Below, piece after piece: positions 11,552 through 21,065 of a stretch of DNA of 64,000 bases. The stretch spans positions 1,182,033 to 1,246,032 of the forward strand of contig ML679973.1 in the NCBI GenBank assembly GCA_007922225.1, in the 5' to 3' direction. Made by a program: the position numbers and the translations under genes. Origin of the DNA: Emydura subglobosa (lineage: Eukaryota > Chordata > Testudines > Chelidae). Below the pieces are notes generated by a model that had not been told where the DNA came from, searched no databases, and was given only the letters and a program-made list of their open reading frames with translations. Every line of letters starts with the position of its first letter. Position 1 is the stretch's first letter.

Positions 11552-11691
11552 TTTAAAAAAACATTTCAAAACGTGAATATCTGTATGTGATTTCTCTGTT
11601 TTGGCATGTGTAAGAAGCCAAATCAAAAACAAAGAAACAAAACAAACAACCCCACCAGACAGTGATTGTCTTTAAACCCTCAGGGGGGCAC

Positions 11692-11697
11692 TTTATT
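11692..11697 (-). promoter_or_regulatory. Polyadenylation signal overlapping protease stop
   Basis: On the minus strand the bases TCTTAATAAAG contain the protease stop codon TAA embedded in AATAAA. Together with the plus-strand signal at 11546-11551 it marks a compact convergent terminator region of about 150 bases. Confidence 0.5.
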
Positions 11698-12155
11698 AAG
11701 AAACACAGCTGGGCTTGTTGAAACATGTTTTCAGCAGGCCTAGATATGCCCAAATTTTTATGTTTTTTATTTTTTTTACTAAATTCATCATTCTTTGTAC
11801 TAAATCATTAGAATACAGTTTTAAAATCTGTTCAAAAATTAAACCCTGGTTATGGCGGTGTAAGAAAAACACACAATGGCACTAGAGCCGGGTTTTATAA
11901 TTGTCTGGTTTGAAAGATACTGTCATCAGCCTTTTTTGTTTATAATTTCATAATGTTTCTAGGAAAGGAAATGCTGTGTGTGGGGTGTCCATCTGAGTCA
12001 AAAAATTCTCCATAGCCACACTCTGCCTGATATAAGGCAACCAATGTTCAGCCAGCTAGTTGGGGTGGGGGGTGGGGGCCACCAAATTTAGGGGTCTCTG
12101 AGACAGCCTGCCCCCTGGGAGCCACACATCTAAGAAATTCTCTTTCGGTGTCCAT
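11696..12155 (-). pseudogene. Adenovirus-type cysteine protease (adenain-like), broken
   Basis: Begins with ATG at 12155, two bases after the capsid stop codon, and reads MDTEREFLRCVAPRG. A His-Trp pair is readable in an alternate frame near 12048 (EHW). Downstream blocks are TLVALYQAECGYGEFFDSDG, then HCVFFLHRHNQGLIFEQIL, ending at TAA (11698-11696). The order His...Asp/Glu...Cys with GEFFDS and the Cys-containing hydrophobic strand matches adenain-type maturation proteases, which cleave virion precursors. About 153 codons, a plausible family length. It is broken by a stop before TLVAL and by shifts near 11910 and 11850. The stop codon overlaps a minus-strand AATAAA (11697-11692). Confidence 0.7.
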
Positions 12156-12157
12156 AA

Positions 12158-13426
12158 TCACATATAGTCAAACAGAACATGTCTCCTCTGATTTATCTCT
12201 ATGATGTTATCAAAAACTCCATAAACAATCTTGTTGACTGTGACTGTCAAAGCCTTTGAAAAATCTATTTCTGCTCTAAGGTTCCCAGTTTTAATCAGGG
12301 AATAGTGATTGGCACATTTCTGGTCGGGTGACAGTTCAAAAGCAAACAAGGTGTAACCCCTGGCAAACTCCTCTTGATTGATTAACAGTGCACGATCTTT
12401 CGTGTGTTTACCAGCCATCTGTACCAGATTCATGTGCTCTCTCATATTGTTTCTGGCCTTGAAGTCTGATTGCAAAGGCTTAGCTGGCATCTGTTCACCA
12501 TCCACATTCAAGGCCACAAAATTAATATCATAAAGTTTAAAAGTGAAAGGATTTTTAATGTAATTTCCACTAAGGCATCGTTATCCACAAACCCAAGGAC
12601 AAGCAGTTTGGGTAACTGCCACAAGAACAGGATCTCCCTGGTTACCGACCCAAAGATGCTAGATACTTTCATTCCCACTATCCACAGGATATTTAGCATT
12701 AGCAGTAAGCAGGACCTCCACATGCATCAGATGGACACTTGGATTTTAAGGAACATTGACATAACCCCTAGTTTAAATCCTTCCTCTGCATCGCCCATTA
12801 AGCAGAAGGCACTGCGTGTCAGTTTAATTTTCACATCCAAACCATTCAACAGCAGCTTTTCTTGAAAAACAGGATACTGTGTAGCTGACCCAACAGCTCT
12901 ATCTTCCTGCTCTTGGCCGTCAGCTTTACCTGCCTCACAAACCCTTGATTCTCCCCTTCTAGCTCTGTTGCTTTGCGTTGTCTGGGGGCATCTTTGTAAA
13001 ACGGGCCAGCAGAATATTGAGTGGGGAGGACATCGTCACTGTAATTGACACCGATTCTATAGAGACCATGTAAAGGTTACGGTTGTTGCTCTGGCTTATG
13101 AGGCGGTCTCCCAGCATGACATTTAATTGACTGAATGTAGAAGCCATAAGGCAACTAATCAGATTCACCTTGGGTCCCCTGTTGAGGTCAGCTCTAGCTG
13201 CTTTTACAATCTGGCAACAAAGATACCATAGTGTGTTGTTTAAATCCATATAATTTATGCCCTTCTTGGCTATAAAAAAGTCCAAGCGGGTATCCTCCAT
13301 GATGGCTAATAGAGACTGTACCTGAATGAATATGCTTTTCTCAGTGCTGGCCTTTGTATGGGCTATTTCAAACAAGTCTAGTTTGGATTTGGTGCAGTCT
13401 TCAGACCTGCAGTGAACAAAAGCCAA
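12158..13426 (-). pseudogene. Hexon-like major capsid protein, frameshifted
   Basis: Relic of the double-jelly-roll major capsid protein of a Polinton/adintovirus-type element, the family often auto-annotated as F54H12.2-like. Readable blocks in order are FVHCRSEDCTKSKLDLFEI (13425 downward), YMDLNNTLWYLCCQIVKA, QLNVMLGDRLISQSNN, ELLGQLHSILF, LPKLLVLGFVDNDALVE, then a clean 120-codon block (12517-12158) containing EEFARGYTLFAFELSPD, NHYSLIKTGNLR and FDNIIEINQRR. About 423 codons, the usual size. The codon at the expected start reads TTG and there is little N-terminal sequence before FVH; at least two frame changes (about 12950 and 12515) and a deletion after residue 140 break it. Its stop is two bases from the protease ATG, as in a compact viral gene array. 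Confidence 0.85.
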
Positions 13427-13499
13427 GTCGATTAAGATACGTCTCTTTTGCCAGGTGAAGAGCGTCTCCTCTTGGTTGTTCACCTATGGCTTGCCCTGC

Positions 13500-13835
13500 A
13501 TGTCATAGCCCTTCCTTTAAAGGGTTTTGCCGGCCCTGTATGACACACTTCTCTCTCTCTTAAGTCTCCTTCTTTTAGTATATATCCGTCCTGAGGTTGG
13601 GTTACCCACTTTGTTCAGAACAGCTCAGGAGATATGGCCCTCTACATCTTTGGCTAAGTTTTGTGTGGCTGTTTTTATGTGGGGTTTAATACTCGCTAGC
13701 CCCCTTCTCAAAAGAGGCTAACAGACTATTCCCCCCACACCAGATACGTACATCACTGGGTCCCCATGATATCCAGGAAGGGCATATCTAGTGTGTGCTT
13801 TGTAATAGTTTTGTAATATAGTTGCTGTAAATGGC
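13500..13835 (-). pseudogene. Basic minor-capsid (pVI-like) protein, broken
   Basis: A single minus-strand frame is readable across this stretch with three in-frame stops. It starts around NYYKAHTRYALPGYHGDP, has a Gly-rich segment VMYVSGVGGIV, then a basic amphipathic part (PLLRRGLASIKPHIKTA, NLAKDVEGHI) and a very basic tail (TKRRRLKRER). A Gly-rich hydrophobic patch followed by a basic C-terminus is typical of the small minor-capsid protein just upstream of the hexon gene in Polintons and adintoviruses, analogous to adenovirus pVI. It lies directly upstream of the major capsid relic in the same orientation. The start is not clear. Confidence 0.55.
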
Positions 13836-13896
13836 TGAGATCCTGTAATTTTTCAGGGTCACCATAATGTTTTGCGTTTTAAAAACCCCTCTCTTT

Positions 13897-14615
13897 TCAA
13901 GAGACGATCACCTTGCCAAAGCGAAATGAGATGTGTCTGTTCTATTCTCTCTGGTTTTCAATGGTGACGGTGTCAATGTGGTGTTTACTGAGAGGAGCAT
14001 AATGTAGTTTGTCAGATATGATGGTGACAAACTGGTTGTTCTTTCCACGGCTGGGATGCAGCATAACAGGGGTATGGAAAAGTCCCCCTCAAGCTGGTGT
14101 TCTACAATGCCTGTGTACTGATACAAGGAGTTGAAACCCTCTGTAATGTCTGTTGAGAAGGGTCTTTCGTTTGACACTGAACTTGGAGACCAGTCCCAAA
14201 ATATTAGCTATCTCCCCTCCACTAGAAAAAGCATAAGTAACATCAGAGGATTTAAATCTAACTTTTCTGTCCACAGGGTCGTAGTTCATGACCACCTCCG
14301 GCTGTCCCCCTGGAAGATTAGCAATAGTATTGTACATGATCCAGTAATTCAGGTCTGGATGGAGTAATAGCTTCATCATAGGTTGACGCCATTTCTTATC
14401 TCCAAAGGAGATTTCAAAAGGGCTCCCTTTGGTGATAGTATTTCAACTCTGTGGATATTGTATTTGTGCTAATCCCAACTCCCAGATTCCTGGGAGATCA
14501 AAGGGCTTAACTAGTTGTATGCTAAAGTTTGGGTTGGTGTTTTAAGGAAAAACCCCAGAGCTGGCATTGCTGAGCAAAGCGATGTAAAATTCCCCATCAC
14601 TAATTTTTTCTGTCT
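13897..14615 (-). pseudogene. Penton-like capsid protein of the Polinton relic
   Basis: Decayed gene between integrase and minor capsid. Readable pieces in successive frames are FYIALLSNASSGVF, FDLPGIWELGLAQIQYP, PGGQPEVVMNYDPVDRKV, EIANILGL, YTGIVEHQLEGDFSIPLL and QFVTIISDKLHYAPLSKHH, ending at a stop at 13897-13899. The pattern (an N-terminal leader of the FYVxLPSN kind, a WEVGL-like motif and a QFVTI near-terminal motif) is that of the penton-like vertex protein encoded next to the major capsid gene in animal Polintons/adintoviruses. This assignment rests on pattern recognition, not a database search. Frameshifts occur near 14450, 14180 and 13990. Confidence 0.6.
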
Positions 14616-14735
14616 TTGCAGGAGTAATTGTTTTCTTTCACATGTAAGTGTCACTTAGTTGAGAAGTTGTTAAACTTACTGAGCACCCCAATTATTTCAC
14701 CCATGGCTGCTTTTTTCTCCCTTTTTGTTTCTCAG

Positions 14736-15400
14736 TTAGAACTTTTTCAGTCCTGTAAATCCTGTCCTGGTTGGGTTAACTTTTTGTAATTCTTCAGAGT
14801 AAAAAGATCCAGTATCTGTCTCATCACAATAATCTTTTAATCAGTATACAATTCTCACTCCCTCAGTTAAGACTTCATCCACTACGAATATTTCATCGGT
14901 AAATGTTCGTTCATAACCTTTTTCAAAAGCTCCTTTGTTTTTAAATAGTGTCACATGCTCGCCTTTTCTAAAAGAGGCAACAACTTTCTTCATTTTAAAA
15001 AGGTCTCCATAAACCATTTTTCATACCTTCAGAGAACTGGAGGGGTTAACATCAATGGGTCTGGTATGTACAGTTATGTACAAACTGTTGTTATAACTCT
15101 TTATAAATTCTGGTAACATGTCGATGTAGTGAAAAGTGGTGTGGATTGTAAAATAGCTCCACATCTCAGATTTTAAAGTTCTGTTAAATCACTCCACTCC
15201 TCAATCCCCAATCTGTTTGTAATTTTTGAGGCATGTGACCTTTGCTGAAAATAGCTTTAAAGCCCTTGGATACTTGACCAGCTGTCTTGCCTTTTAGGCC
15301 TAAGACCCAGGTATATTAGGTCTATTGCTGTTAAGTGTAAAACCACAGACCTGCAGCGTAGCCACCAAATCTGCCTGCAATTGTGCAACTACATCTGAAA
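14736..15400 (-). pseudogene. Polinton-type integrase, C-terminal half, broken
   Basis: Remnant of the DDE (rve-fold) integrase that inserts Maverick/Polinton and adintovirus DNA. Readable pieces in shifted frames are QADLV (likely first catalytic Asp), GFKAIFSKGHMPQKLQTDWG (second Asp in TDWG) and SYNNSLYITVHTRPIDVNP, followed by a chromo/SH3-like tail starting MKKVVASFRKGEHV and ending with the stop at 14736-14738. A Glu follows in GVE about a dozen bases after TDWG, so the usual spacing to the catalytic Glu appears collapsed or damaged. The N-terminal part is absent: the sequence stops at a CR1 copy (15408) and does not resume on its far side. At least two frameshifts and several stops are visible. 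Confidence 0.8.
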
Positions 15401-15407
15401 CAACACA

Positions 15408-15815
15408 GAATCATAGAAGATTAGGGTTGGTAGGGATCCCAGGAAGTCATCTAGTCCAAACCCCTGCTCAAAGCAGGACCAACCCCAGCTAAATCATCCC
15501 AGCCAGGGCTTTGTCAAGCCAGGCCTTAAAAACCTGTAAGGATGGAGATTCCACCACCTCCCTAGGTAACCCATTCCAATGCTTCACCACCCTCCTAGTG
15601 GAAATTTTTTTCCTAATATCCAACCTAGACCTCCCCCACTGCAACTTGAGACCATTGCTCCTTGTTCTGTCATCTGCCACCACTGAGAACAGCCTAGCTC
15701 CATCCTCTTTAGAACCCCCCTTCAGGTAGTTGAAGGCCGCTATCAAATCACCCCTCACTCTTCTCTTCTGTAGACTAAACAGTCCTAGTTCTCTCAGCCT
15801 CTCCTCATATGTTTA
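15408..15815 (-). mobile_element. CR1 LINE 3' end abutting the integrase relic
   Basis: Minus-strand CR1 tail, very similar to the copy at 6542-6912: plus strand AGAATCATAGAAGATTAGGG at the 3' end, encoding [19 protein letters not shown] and [19 protein letters not shown]. It lies immediately beside the integrase relic; integrase sequence does not resume beyond 15815, so the insertion was accompanied by loss of the flank. Confidence 0.92.
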
Positions 15816-16109
15816 TTTTAGTACAGTCTTGTTCATTTTAAAACATACTTTTTACACAGCAGATGTAATATGATATAACCACATGGGCACAGCGGGGTTC
15901 CAACATCTGTGTTTACGAACAATATGCCATATGCAAAGCCTGGCTATACATGTACACTACTGCTTCAGCAGGGATCTAGTGATTTCTGTAACACAGCGAG
16001 GTCCACTAGAGGGCTCACAAACTATGTGAAGGGGTACTACCTAATTTCTGTACATGAAAATACAACGTGGAATTTCAAGTGAATCTTGCATGAAGCCTGT
16101 CACTTCTGG

Positions 16110-16345
16110 CTGAACTAAAGCCTATAAAGAGGCAGTGTTGTGTGGGTGGATAGAGCACTGGCCTGGGACTCAAGACACCAAGGTTCTATTCCTGGCTCTG
16201 CCACTGGTCTGTTGGGTGACCTTGGGCAAGTCACATCACAGCTCTGTGCCTGAGTTTCCCCATCTGTAAAATGGGGATAATGACATCTTTTGTAAAGCTC
16301 TTCGAGACACACTAAGGAAAAACACTACAGAAGAGCTCGGTATTA
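16110..16345 (+). mobile_element. MIR SINE
   Basis: tRNA-derived CORE-SINE of the MIR family. Readable parts are GATAGAGCACTGGCCTGGG, TTCCTGGCTCTGCCACTGG, GTGACCTTGGGCAAGTCAC, CTGTAAAATGGGGATAATG and a 3' tail ending TATTATTATT. Nearly full length. Confidence 0.92.
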
Positions 16346-16359
16346 TTATTTACGAAGAC

Positions 16360-16800
16360 ATCCAAACTTAATTCAAAGATTTCAAATGATGGAGAATCCA
16401 CCACATCCCTAGATAAGTTGTATGATGTGTTCCAGTAGTTAATTACCCTCACTGTTAATTATTTTTAGCCTCAATTTGTGTATCTTCACCTTGAAGCCAT
16501 CTGATTTTCTGTCTTCGTCAGCTAAACTAAAGAGTCCTCTAGGATCAGAAATCTTCTTTGCTTCTAGACACTTATAGACCACCATAAAGCTCTCTCAAAC
16601 GTCTGTTAGATAAATTAAATAGATTGACTTTCTTTAGTCTCACACTGTAAGGCAGATTTTCCAGACCTCAAATCATTCTTGGAGAGCTTTTCTGAACCAC
16701 TTCCGATTTTTCAACATTCTTTCCAAAGCCTGGGCACCAAGAACTGGCCCCATTATTCCAGTAATGGTCTGTTGAATACCAACAGTGGTATTAACATCTC
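16360..16800 (-). mobile_element. CR1-like LINE 3' fragment
   Basis: Minus-strand CR1-type sequence: GATGGAGAATCCACCACATC, CTTTAGTCTCACACTGTAAG and AAGCCTGGGCACCAAGAACT have the order of CR1 ORF2 C-terminus and tail. Diverged, older than the copy at 15408. Confidence 0.7.
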
Positions 16801-17000
16801 TCAGAATTTCAAAAGTTAAATGCCTAACCTGCTGAGGCGCTTTTCAAAATCACACTAGGTGCCTAGCTACATCTTTAGTCATTTCAATACATTTAAAATG
16901 TGTCCCTACGTGCCCAACTCACTTTTGAAAATGAAACTTACGTTCCTAAGTGACTTAGGCCCTTTTGAAAATTTTGCAAACCGAATAATTTTTTATCTCT
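16800..17000. repeat. hAT-like TIR element fragment
   Basis: Contains GTGCCTAGCTACATCTTTAG, GACTTAGGCCCTTTTGAAAA and related TTAGGxxCCTAA motifs that recur at 22081-23321, 44830-44960 and 52085-52250. Probably a nonautonomous hAT-type family. Confidence 0.5.
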
Positions 17001-17011
17001 ATCTACACTCT

Positions 17012-17037
17012 TATATATATATATATATATATATATA
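17012..17037. repeat. (TA)n microsatellite
   Basis: Thirteen uninterrupted TA units, followed by further AT-rich sequence to about 17095. Confidence 0.95.
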
Positions 17038-17099
17038 ACTTTATATATACAATATACATATATTTATACAATATAGTTCTGTCCAGTAATATAGTTACT

Positions 17100-19320
17100 T
17101 GGTGCTTTAAAAACTCCAATGTCCCAAAGCTGAAAACAATCGTGAGCAAAACCAAGCAAGGGGAAATATTTCAATATAAAAATGTGAATGGTAAAAGGGA
17201 GTGGTTTAAGAATGCTTTATTAGATGCCCTTAAAAAAAACACAATTTCACAGTCACAAGAAGGCTTCTTCGCTTAAAAATCCATTTTGGTTAAGGTGAAA
17301 GTAGTAACAATAATAAAAAAGGTCAGACCAGGTAATCTTAATGATCCCTTCTGGTGCTAAAAAATCAACAAATCCATTATTAGCGTTACCACTACTAGTA
17401 TGGTAGTGCGTAAGGACCAGCCAAGAATGCGGCCCCTTGCACTAACAGTGCCTGTTCCAAAGAGCTTATATTGTAGTTAGATAAGACATATACGTGATTG
17501 GGAAAGGGCTATAACACACAAACTTCATAAACCCTGTGATGGAAACAAACATCATTTTAGTTCCACAAGTTTTGTTCGTTTGTTTGTTTTTAAGTGAGTT
17601 GTGTTAGGAGGAGATAAGCTAAATCAAAAGGAAGGTGAAGGGAGAGGAGACCCTGATGGGAAGGGAAGTGAGGGGCAGGAGGAGAAGACAGGAGGGGCAG
17701 ATGTGGAGTGGAGCTAAGGTGAAGAGACTTTGAGGGAGGAAAAGGGTTAGAGCAAACAGCCAATCAGCACAGGTCAGAAAGTCCAGCCAAAACTGTAGAA
17801 AGTTCTCTGAATATCCACAGGTCCCTACTTCAGCTACTTCTGCAACTGCTCTTACTGGGGGGTCTCCGGCTGGTCCTCTGCATTTCCCCCACCCCCATAG
17901 CCACATGTCAGGAGGGGTGGGGGCAGGAAAAGAGTTGGCACTCTAGGAATCTATGAATTTCCACCATAATGATAATGATTGTATTTATAAGACACCCATC
18001 ACTGGCTATCTGGGTACAATTTATGTAGGTCAGAACAGTATCAAATATTTTCTCCAAAATATGCTGAATGAATAATAATAATAATTCATATTAATAAAGC
18101 CTGGAATAATGAAGATGGAAGGCAAAGCAATTAAAACTTATACAAGTAAATACTTCTTTTACACCGCACATATTGAAACTGTAAAGCTCACTGCCACAAG
18201 ATACAAGACACTTCAGCCACTGGTATAATGGCTCCTAAATGCATTCTTGGCTCTTCCATCACAGATCACCTTTGTATTCAGAAGACCTTTATCTAAGTGA
18301 AGGTAAGATGGCTAGAGAGCCAATCGCTGAAGCACCATTGTGGATTGGATTGATTCTGGCCTAAAGGTTTTCTTGAATCTCACGTTGTGGCTGTGCAGGC
18401 GAGAAGGAAAGGTTTCTTCACCTGCACCACAGCACGTGTGAAATCCCCTTTCCAAGAGGTGAAGAGCCAAGTTATCCCAGGCTCTGTACACCCTGTGACA
18501 GAGATGAGCATTGGTCCCTCTGAGAGGCTTCCAGATTATTTTTTGGATAAGGTAGCGCAGTGACTGAGCTGTCTTTGTCCATGGAAATGAAATTGGGTTT
18601 CTGAGGGAAAGTACAAAGTCCTCTCAGCTTCAGATGTTCACTACCTGTGATGCCCACGGGGGCTATGAAGACTCTGAAGATGCCGGGGGATGTATCTATA
18701 GGAGTTCAACCCATTTCCCTTGTGGCTGGTGAAAGCTTGCAGGGAAATACGGAGGCAATACTTGATTGGAAGCACACAAATCATACACCTGGCATTTGGT
18801 GCTAGTCACGTGAGGTCAAAATGAATTGTTTTTAAAAGGTACAAATCTCAAATAATGTCAATGGCCACCACCAGTGGTGGTTATTTTAAATATACTTTAA
18901 TATACAACTTCACCCACTTGCTGGCTCTCGGTGCTTCCTGCAACCCTTACCAATCTCTCTGCTTTATCCCCCACCTGCTCTTTCCTTCTGCCTAGCTCCC
19001 TCCTCCAGGATGAGTATTGGTACCCACTATTCTTATCTAGTATCCTTTGCAAAGTGCTAGAACTATTTTTCAGCATCTGACAAATCCTCCAAAAGTGGAT
19101 TGATTGCCTTCTTTCCTGTCATCTATCTGACAAATATCATAATATTTCTGAATATATTATTTTATGCATACTTTGTTTCTTATTCTCCTAGTTTACAGAG
19201 TTGAGGGAATCATTTGCAAATATATATATTAATTTTGTGACATTTTTACTGACATATTTGTGCAGCTTTCCTGGTATGTTTCTTTAAAGCAGAAAAGCAT
19301 TGAAAGACAGAAGCCTCCGA
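17100..19320. other. CASR intron 4, no gene seen
   Basis: No coding or RNA gene recognised. A short CR1-like tail motif (GGTCAGACCAGGTAATCTTA, about 17321) and small AAT repeats (18072) are present. A purine-rich block (17620-17730) is followed by ordinary sequence. I looked for CASR exon 5 on the minus strand here and found none. Confidence 0.5.
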
Positions 19321-19430
19321 GGTTATTTCTATACTGCAATTAGACACCCACGACTGGCCCGTGCTAGCTGACTCAGGCCCACAGGGCTTGGGCTAAGGGG
19401 CTGTTTAATTGTGGTGTAGACATTCATGCT
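19321..19430. mobile_element. PIF/Harbinger MITE
   Basis: Left GGTTATTTCTATACTGCAAT and right TTTAATTGTGGTGTAGACAT are inverted to each other in the TGTCTACACTGCAATTAA style. The core carries GACTCAGGCCCACAGGGCTT. A short internally deleted copy; the following GAGCTTCAGTTCGGGCTCTA may also belong to it. Confidence 0.6.
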
Positions 19431-19499
19431 TGAGCTTCAGTTCGGGCTCTAGGACCCTGTAAGGTAGGAAGGTCTCTTTAAATTCAGGGAAGTCCAGTT

Positions 19500-20183
19500 T
19501 CAAAGGTGTTTGTTTAGATGCAAACTTTCGGTTCAGGCTATTGCTGGGCAAAAATAATTTGCTGAATAAAAATTCTTGCATATTTTATTGTTTGGAGGTT
19601 TTAAAAAATGGTACCATTTTTGAGAATCTATTTGATATATATTAGAAAATATGTGTTGAATATCATAGCCAAGCACACGGCAACATCTCTAGTATTTGCA
19701 AAATATCAGCGAATAAAATTCATCGCCCTAGTATCGCAGTGGGCAGAATATATCTATTGACTATGTACATTTGACAAAATATTTCAGCTACATCTTACAA
19801 TTTTGTAAATTCACGTATACCAAAAGGCTTGAATGTTGTTGAAACAAACCAAACGCCAAGTATTTGCTAAATAGTCACAAATTCTTTTCCTCCAGGATTC
19901 AACTTTCTCTAGTTTGGGCTTATATCTAATTAAGACATTGGGGGTAAAACAAAATTTGGCTGGTAGGCAAAATTTCTATAGGATTGCAAAACACACACAC
20001 ATTAACTGAGAAGGTGAAGTCTAAAATGTGTTATTGTTTGCTTTTCTCAGGTTCCCTTCTCTCCCCAATCCCAGATTGTCAAGGCATCCTTTCCCAGGAT
20101 AGCAATGGAGAGATCCTGTCCAATTTGGTCTCTATTTTATGGACATACACACAGGCACTCCTTGTACTGAAAGCAAGACTTAC
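19500..20183. other. CASR intron 4 next to exon 4
   Basis: AT-rich, no feature beyond the splice donor of exon 4. Plus-strand open frames from 19984 overlap exon 4 and are its antisense shadows. Confidence 0.5.
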
Positions 20184-21065
20184 CTGCCATGCCTCAACCT
20201 TCTTAATGTCTGCACACGATCCATTGGTAAAGAGGCCTTTTCCGGGGGTACAGGTGAATATATCTTGCAAAGCATGGGCAATGGAGTACACAGCCAAGTA
20301 CACATTATAAGATATCCGCAGGTGTGTGTAGTCCATGTATGGTGTCTCTACATTGGTAATGTTCTCCTCCCCTGTGCATGGGGGACGGTAGGCAGCTGTG
20401 CTATTTCCAACTCCACTTCCTTCTTCATGGCCCTTGTGGAAAGAGGCTGAAGCTGGGGGATTCTTGGACCCTTCCGGGAGGTAGCAGTTAAAGGTCTCTT
20501 CCCAAAACTCCTTGGCAAAACCATTGTTGGTGGATTTCTTGGGATGCACTTTCTGTAGAAACTCACGAAAGCCCGGGATCTGCCCTGCCTTCAGAGCAAA
20601 CCCAATGGTACCACCAATGACATGGAAGAACTCTGGCATGGCTATCAGGGAAGAGCTGGCCCAAGCCTCACTTGCCAGCCAGATCCTGCCAGTTATGTTA
20701 CGCCTGACTATCTCCTTGATGAGGGGTTCCAGGTCTGGTCCACTGGAGAAGACAACAATCACTTTAGCAGTAGAGTTCTGGATGACCTCCACCACCTGCT
20801 GGATCTCCTCCTCATCCGAGTACTGGGAAATGAGCTCACTGAAATCAATGCAGATGTCCCTTTCCTCTGCCTCCTCCCGGAATTTCTCGATCCCGGGCCG
20901 ACCATAGTCATCGTCAGCTGCAATCGTTCCCACCCAGTTCCAGCGGAAGTACTCAATGATGTCTGCCATTGCTGTAGCCTGGTGCTCGTCATTGGGGATT
21001 GTGCGGAGGAAAGACTTGAACTGGTTTTTGTTGCTCAGAAGTCGGCTGGATGAGGCATAACTGAC
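20184..21065 (-). CDS. CASR: CASR coding exon 4 (Venus-flytrap lobes 1/2)
   Basis: Third coding exon of the calcium-sensing receptor, encoding residues 165-458. It starts [13 protein letters not shown] and ends KKVEAWQ. Residues known in human CaSR to contact amino acid or calcium in the cleft are all visible: Ser170 (YASSSR), Asp190 (PNDEH), Tyr218 (DDDYG) and Glu297 (ASEAW). Sequons NST and NIT (human N261, N287) are present. The acceptor is CCTACAG, ending at 21066; the donor GTAAGTC starts at 20183; both flanking introns are phase 0. It is 882 nt long, one codon shorter than human by my recollection. The difference lies in the divergent loop around residues 355-395, otherwise identity is very high. 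No stop or frameshift is present, so this is a functional exon. Confidence 0.97.

Larger units (their letters stand above)
10080..15408. mobile_element. Decayed Maverick/Polinton (adintovirus-like) element
   Basis: Relic of a mid-sized virus-like DNA transposon inside CASR intron 4. Seen in the sequence: minus-strand coding blocks resembling a retroviral-type integrase, penton-like, minor capsid, hexon-like major capsid and adenovirus-type protease, facing plus-strand blocks for a basic core-like protein and another virion-type protein. Known of the family: this integrase plus adenovirus-like virion module defines Polintons and adintoviruses. Missing: protein-primed DNA polymerase B, a convincing packaging ATPase, and both terminal inverted repeats. 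The right edge is cut by a CR1 copy at 15408; the left edge is uncertain and may extend to about 9060. All genes carry stops or frameshifts, so the copy is dead. Confidence 0.85.

Noticed and set aside
12470..12865. 131-codon plus-strand frame
   Set aside because: Antisense to the major capsid relic, whose minus-strand reading carries the family motifs.
16115..16312. 65-codon minus-strand frame
   Set aside because: Lies entirely inside a MIR SINE.
17100..19320. CASR exons 5-7
   Set aside because: I looked on the minus strand for conserved ectodomain, cysteine-rich and seven-helix segments and found none; they should lie to the left of the window.
20139..21053. Plus-strand open frames over CASR exon 4
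   Set aside because: Antisense shadows of the highly conserved minus-strand exon.
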